Assembly: GCA_028871235.1 (NCBI GenBank)
Contig: JAGWNO010000080.1
Span: forward strand, 1-9,261
Reading direction: 5' to 3'
Length of the DNA: 9,261 nt
Source: Gammaproteobacteria bacterium
GTDB lineage: Bacteria; Pseudomonadota; Gammaproteobacteria; Natronospirales; REEB76
Shown here: piece by piece, positions 6,915 through 9,261 of the stretch
Layout of the letters: each line of letters opens with the position of its first letter
How positions within the stretch are numbered: position 1 is the stretch's first letter
Notes under the pieces: generated by a model
Databases searched by the model: none
The model's input: the letters and a program-made list of their open reading frames with translations, nothing else
Told to the model about the DNA's origin: nothing
Position numbers and translations under genes: made by a program

Positions 6915-6927
6915 AAGCGGCCTTTTT

Positions 6928-7004
6928 CGGGGTGTAGCTCAGCCTGGTAGAGCACTACGTTCGGGACGTAGGGGCCGCAGGTTCAAATCCTGTCACCCCG
7001 ACCA
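6928..7004 (+). tRNA. proK: tRNA-Pro (anticodon CGG)
   Basis: 77-nt cloverleaf. The acceptor stem CGGGGTG pairs perfectly with CACCCCG, followed by discriminator A and an encoded CCA (7002-7004). The D arm is GCTC/GAGC. The anticodon stem is CTACG/CGTAG with loop TTCGGGA, giving anticodon CGG that reads CCG proline codons. The variable loop has five bases, and the T arm is GCAGG/CCTGT (one G-T pair) with loop TTCAAAT. It resembles E. coli proK. No obvious terminator or second tRNA follows. I saw no copy of its 3' end elsewhere in the window that would mark an integrated element. Confidence 0.97.
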
Positions 7005-7440
7005 ATTGCTTGACTCTTCCCGCTCTTCAATAACCTCCCCTGCCGGATCCTCCCGCCGTGCCTTCACATGGCACCGACGTTCGGCGGAATCAGGCAGCGC
7101 GATCCGGCTGTCCGGTTAAACCACCCGCCTCACCCGCTTGCTCCGATCCATCGCTGATACGTCCTGCCCGCGGAACCTTCTGGAACCGGTTCACCGCTGC
7201 CGGTCCCGCGCGGGCCAGGACGCCAGGTAAAGGAATGTGCACGGAATATCCTGCGCACAGTATGTTTGCTTGGTAGCGGCGTGAAGCGGTCTGAGCAGCC
7301 CGCTACTGCATGTTGTTGTCGGCGGCACTGCGTCCGGGATCATGACGGTTGCTGGAAACCGGTTACTTGACCCAGATCAAGGCGGGTTCCACCGCTACGG
7401 TCCAGATTCTGCAGCCAATATCCCACCTGGAGTCGCCGCC
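7005..7440. other. 436-nt region between tRNA-Pro and the uspA-like gene
   Basis: No credible coding region; the one plus-strand frame (7058-7276) has no recognisable product and no ribosome binding site. It contains a perfect 10-bp palindrome GAACCGGTTC (7183-7192), a second AACCGGTT core (7357-7364) in a similar CTGGAA context, and the FNR/ANR-type box at 7367-7380. No integrase remnant, repeat of the tRNA end or clear terminator is visible. Confidence 0.5.
7367..7380. promoter_or_regulatory. FNR/ANR-type operator upstream of the uspA-like gene
   Basis: TTGAC-CCAG-ATCAA matches the FNR/ANR consensus TTGAT-N4-ATCAA at 9 of 10 specified bases. Its centre (7373.5) would be -41.5 relative to a start near 7415, with a weak -10-like CAGATT at 7403-7408. 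This is the class II geometry of oxygen-controlled activation, and initiation there would leave a leader of about 26 nt. Control of the downstream stress-protein gene by low oxygen is an inference from this match. Confidence 0.65.
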
Positions 7441-7890
7441 ATGTACCGCAAAATACTGGTCGCCCTGGACGGCAGCGCCACTTCCCGCGCCGCGTTGCAA
7501 CAGGCCCTCGGTCTCGCCCGGCTGACTGGCGCCGAACTGTGCGTGCTGCACGTGCTGGACGAGGGCGTGCTTGTGTGGAACAGCGGGGAACTGGCGGCGC
7601 CGGACAAAATCCTGGATGCGTTGCGTGAGGGCGGTGAGCGTATCCTGAAAGCGGCGCGCACGGCGGTGGACAAAGCCGGCTGCAAGGCGCGCTACCGGCT
7701 GATCGGCAGCGGTGCGCAGCCGGTGTACGCGGTGCTGCTGGAAGAGGCCCGTAAATGCCGCGCCGAACTGATCATCCTCGGCAGTCACGGCCGCCGACTG
7801 CTGGCGAGACTGCTGCTCGGCAGCGTGGCCGATCATGTGATCCATACCGCACCGGTGCCGGTACTGCTGGTACGGACCCGGGGCAAGTGA
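7441..7890 (+). CDS. Universal stress protein, UspA family, ATP-binding type
   Basis: Single-domain universal stress protein of 149 residues, usually cytosolic and dimeric. It opens with MYRKILVALDGSATS (D10 near the adenine site) and carries the nucleotide motif G-x2-G-x9-G-S at G114, G117, G127 and S128, followed by the family ending HTAPVPVLLVR. The intact motif suggests the ATP-binding subclass (UspFG-like) rather than UspA proper. The frame extends upstream to 7342, but the start at 7441 is chosen because the family N-terminus begins there and GGAG (7429-7432) lies 8 nt before it. Extension would also run through the FNR-type box. The gene appears monocistronic and converges on the hydrolase gene 179 nt away. 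Its exact stress role is unknown. Confidence 0.92.
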   Translation: MYRKILVALDGSATSRAALQQALGLARLTGAELCVLHVLDEGVLVWNSGELAAPDKILDALREGGERILKAARTAVDKAGCKARYRLIGSGAQPVYAVLLEEARKCRAELIILGSHGRRLLARLLLGSVADHVIHTAPVPVLLVRTRGK

Positions 7891-7934
7891 CGGCGATCCC
7901 CAGCCCCGCAGCGGTCCCATGCATTGAGCCAGAG

Positions 7935-7949
7935 CGCGCAGTTTGCGCG
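7935..7949. repeat. Small inverted repeat after the uspA-like gene
   Basis: CGCGCA-GTT-TGCGCG is a perfect 6-bp stem with a 3-nt loop, 44 nt beyond the uspA-like stop. No T-run follows on either strand, so it is not a canonical terminator. It could act as a 3' stabilising hairpin or be chance in GC-rich DNA. Confidence 0.35.
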
Positions 7950-8069
7950 GGTCCGGCAGCCGCAACGCATGCCGTGCTGCAGCGATGAGCCTCTCCTTGT
8001 CCTATGACTGGTGGCCGCTCCGGCAACGCCAGCGGGTGCTTGCCAAGCCTGGGCGCATGCCGGTGGAGA

Positions 8070-9026
8070 TCAAGCTGCAATCTGCGGTTCCCGGTCACCA
8101 AGCCAGTCAGCAATGAGCCGCGCCACCAACGGATGAAAAAAATAACCAAAACAGCGATGCGGGTTCTCACCGGCGGCGGTGCCATAACAGCTGTGCATTC
8201 CACCGGCCACATCCTCGATGCTCGCGATCAGGTCATGAGTCAACATGGGGTGAAAATCGTTATGTAGATGCCGGTCGGTTGCGATGACATCGCCGCTCAC
8301 GGCAATGTTGATCCAGCGGCCGATGTTCGCAGGATAGCGCCGCACGCCGCGTTCGCCACGCCCGAGCAGGCGCCGCTGCACGTAAAACATGCCGAGCGGG
8401 CTGCCCAGCGTAAGCAACACCGGGAAACGCCAAGCACGCCGGTCGCGGTGCGACAATTCCCAGAGCGTATCGTAGGCGATCACCGATCCCAGGCTGTGTC
8501 CCACCAGCATCACCTCGGCACCGCCCTCGGCAAGCGGCTCGATGGTGTGCTTCACCACCGCCCGCACCTGCGCTCCCGTGCCACGCGGCTCATCAAAATA
8601 GCGCGCCGTTTCCCGCAGGCTGGCGAGGATGTCAGCGTCGCCCACCAGTTCAGCAAGCCACGGAAACAGATCACCAAGGGTGTAGAGCGCGCGCGTACGC
8701 AGTACCTGCCATCGTCCGGGTTGCGGAGCGCAGAACCGCCGCCCTTCGCCACGCAGCATGTGTTCCACCCACGGCAGGTCAACATGAATGTCGGTATGCC
8801 TGCCGTAGTAGGCGAAGTTCCAGGCTGCGAGGTGGAATCGCGGTGCCAGCGGCGCAAGTTCGCGCGCCGGGATACCGGCCTGTTGCGCGCCGCCCAGGAT
8901 GCAGCGCCACAGCAGCGCCCGGTGCTGCTCCGGCGGCGGTTTGGGGTTCTTGCCCGGAATGCAAACCACGTGGCGGGCGACGTTGCTCATGAACGGCCCC
9001 GCGGGCCGCGCCAACGCTTTCACCAT
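8070..9026 (-). CDS. Alpha/beta-hydrolase-like protein, function unknown
   Basis: 318 residues with an alpha/beta hydrolase pattern. A strand and loop near the N-terminus (HVVCIPGKNPKPPPEQHR, 19-36) could supply the oxyanion hole. The nucleophile elbow is EVMLVGHSLGSVIAYD (171-186), with GHSLG at 176-180 and S178 the likely nucleophile. VLLTLGSPLG (203-212) matches the strand after the elbow in lipases. Acid candidates are D246 (SGDVIATD) and D251; histidine candidates are H278, H290 and H298 in the His-rich C-terminus (NPHRCFGYFFHPLV). No signal peptide or membrane segment is seen, so it is probably cytosolic. The substrate is unknown; esterase, thioesterase or lipase are all possible. The ATG at 9024-9026 gives the longest form, and M13 (8988-8990) is a reasonable alternative since similarity-like sequence begins after it. 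Neither has a strong Shine-Dalgarno. Confidence 0.8.
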   Translation of the reverse strand: MVKALARPAGPFMSNVARHVVCIPGKNPKPPPEQHRALLWRCILGGAQQAGIPARELAPLAPRFHLAAWNFAYYGRHTDIHVDLPWVEHMLRGEGRRFCAPQPGRWQVLRTRALYTLGDLFPWLAELVGDADILASLRETARYFDEPRGTGAQVRAVVKHTIEPLAEGGAEVMLVGHSLGSVIAYDTLWELSHRDRRAWRFPVLLTLGSPLGMFYVQRRLLGRGERGVRRYPANIGRWINIAVSGDVIATDRHLHNDFHPMLTHDLIASIEDVAGGMHSCYGTAAGENPHRCFGYFFHPLVARLIADWLGDREPQIAA

Positions 9027-9046
9027 GTCATCTGCAGGTTTTATCC

Positions 9047-9058
9047 CACCCCGGGGTG
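9047..9058. repeat. 12-bp palindrome upstream of the hydrolase gene
   Basis: CACCCCGGGGTG is a perfect 12-bp palindrome, 20 nt before the longest hydrolase start and 41 nt after the dksA-like stop. Read on the minus strand it is followed by GGATAAAAC, which resembles a weak -10 element rather than a T-run, so an operator is as plausible as a transcript hairpin. It could also be chance in GC-rich DNA. Confidence 0.35.
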
Positions 9059-9099
9059 ATCGCTACCGCTGTATCCCGGCGAGCGGCAAATTGACACGC

Positions 9100-9261
9100 T
9101 CAAGACCCTGCCGCGGCCTTGCGCCTGCGCTCGTGGCGTTGCTGGCAGGATCGGCACCGCTTGGCCGCGGGATAGGCGGCGAGCCGCGCGGGGGAAATGA
9201 CCGAACCGCAGTCCACGCACCTGCCGTAGCTGCCGGCGCGCATGCGGGCAAGCGCCGCCTC
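9100..9261 (-). CDS. DksA/TraR-family C4 zinc-finger protein (partial, C-terminus)
   Basis: The C-terminal 53 residues of a gene whose start lies beyond the window; the stop TGA is at 9100-9102. The fragment runs from EAALARMRAGSYGRC to a basic tail. It contains the family zinc finger C-x2-C-x17-C-x2-C (fragment residues 15, 18, 36, 39) with the typical strings GSYGRCVDCG and RLAAYPAAKRCRSCQ. DksA/TraR proteins bind the RNA polymerase secondary channel and, often with ppGpp, change initiation at stable-RNA and stress promoters. Four cysteines are present, as in classical DksA. The coiled-coil tip, where the acidic catalytic residues would be, is outside the window, so I cannot tell DksA from the shorter TraR-like relatives. 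The gene lies 73 nt upstream of the hydrolase on the same strand and could be co-transcribed with it. Confidence 0.9.
   Translation of the reverse strand, partial: EAALARMRAGSYGRCVDCGSVISPARLAAYPAAKRCRSCQQRHERRRKAAAGS

Noticed and set aside
6928..7440. tRNA-Pro as the attachment site of an integrated element
   Set aside because: No integrase, no direct repeat of the tRNA 3' end and no phage-like genes follow in the window.
7363..7965. 200-codon minus-strand frame opposite the universal stress gene
   Set aside because: It is an antisense shadow of a clearly recognised UspA-family gene.
7985..8116. 43-codon plus-strand frame starting MSLSLSYDWWPL
   Set aside because: It has no Shine-Dalgarno, no recognisable product and overlaps the hydrolase 3' end antisense; support is too weak to call.
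9063..9251. 62-codon minus-strand frame at the right edge
   Set aside because: It is the wrong frame; the neighbouring frame on the same strand encodes the DksA/TraR zinc finger.
1..9261. CRISPR array, insertion sequence, toxin-antitoxin pair or biosynthetic cluster
   Set aside because: No spaced repeats, transposase motifs, small paired operons or cluster enzymes were seen on either strand.

Overview
The window reads as a chromosomal segment of a GC-rich gammaproteobacterium. The main evidence is the block ispB / rplU-rpmA / obgE, with ispB divergent from rplU-rpmA-obgE. This is the arrangement known from E. coli and relatives. An octaprenyl-type IspB, a tRNA-Pro(CGG) and a TraR/DksA-type zinc-finger protein fit the same group. 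Placement below class (for example Chromatiales or Acidiferrobacterales) would be a guess.

Layout. Positions 3-227 may hold the 3' end of an unidentified plus-strand gene that converges on obgE and shares a CTAG stop overlap with it. obgE (224-1264, minus) is separated from rpmA by a rho-independent terminator and by a small heptanucleotide-repeat element with an inverted partner. rpmA and rplU (1445-2040, minus) form a short ribosomal-protein operon with a recognisable promoter. ispB (2354-3361, plus) is divergent from rplU and has its own sigma70-like promoter. It converges, with a 3-nt gap, on a 1100-residue minus-strand REC-PAS-PAS(LOV-like)-PAS-PAS-GGDEF-EAL protein (3365-6667). A tRNA-Pro(CGG) gene with a strong promoter lies at 6928-7004. 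It is followed by about 435 nt without a gene, ending in an FNR/ANR-type box in front of a small universal stress protein gene (7441-7890, plus). The right end carries an alpha/beta-hydrolase-like gene (8070-9026, minus) and the C-terminal 53 codons of a DksA/TraR-family zinc-finger gene running off the window (9100-9261, minus).

How the genes relate. The left half is core growth machinery: ribosome assembly (ObgE, L21, L27) and the ubiquinone side chain (IspB). The right half is accessory and regulatory: cyclic-di-GMP turnover, a probable oxygen-responsive stress protein, an uncharacterised hydrolase and a ppGpp-type regulator. I see no phage, transposase, CRISPR or toxin-antitoxin module. 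The most distinctive element is the c-di-GMP protein. Its EAL domain keeps all catalytic residues, but its GGDEF domain has lost a metal ligand and a signature glycine, and one PAS domain is LOV-like without the photoactive cysteine. It is best read as a phosphodiesterase under layered sensory control.
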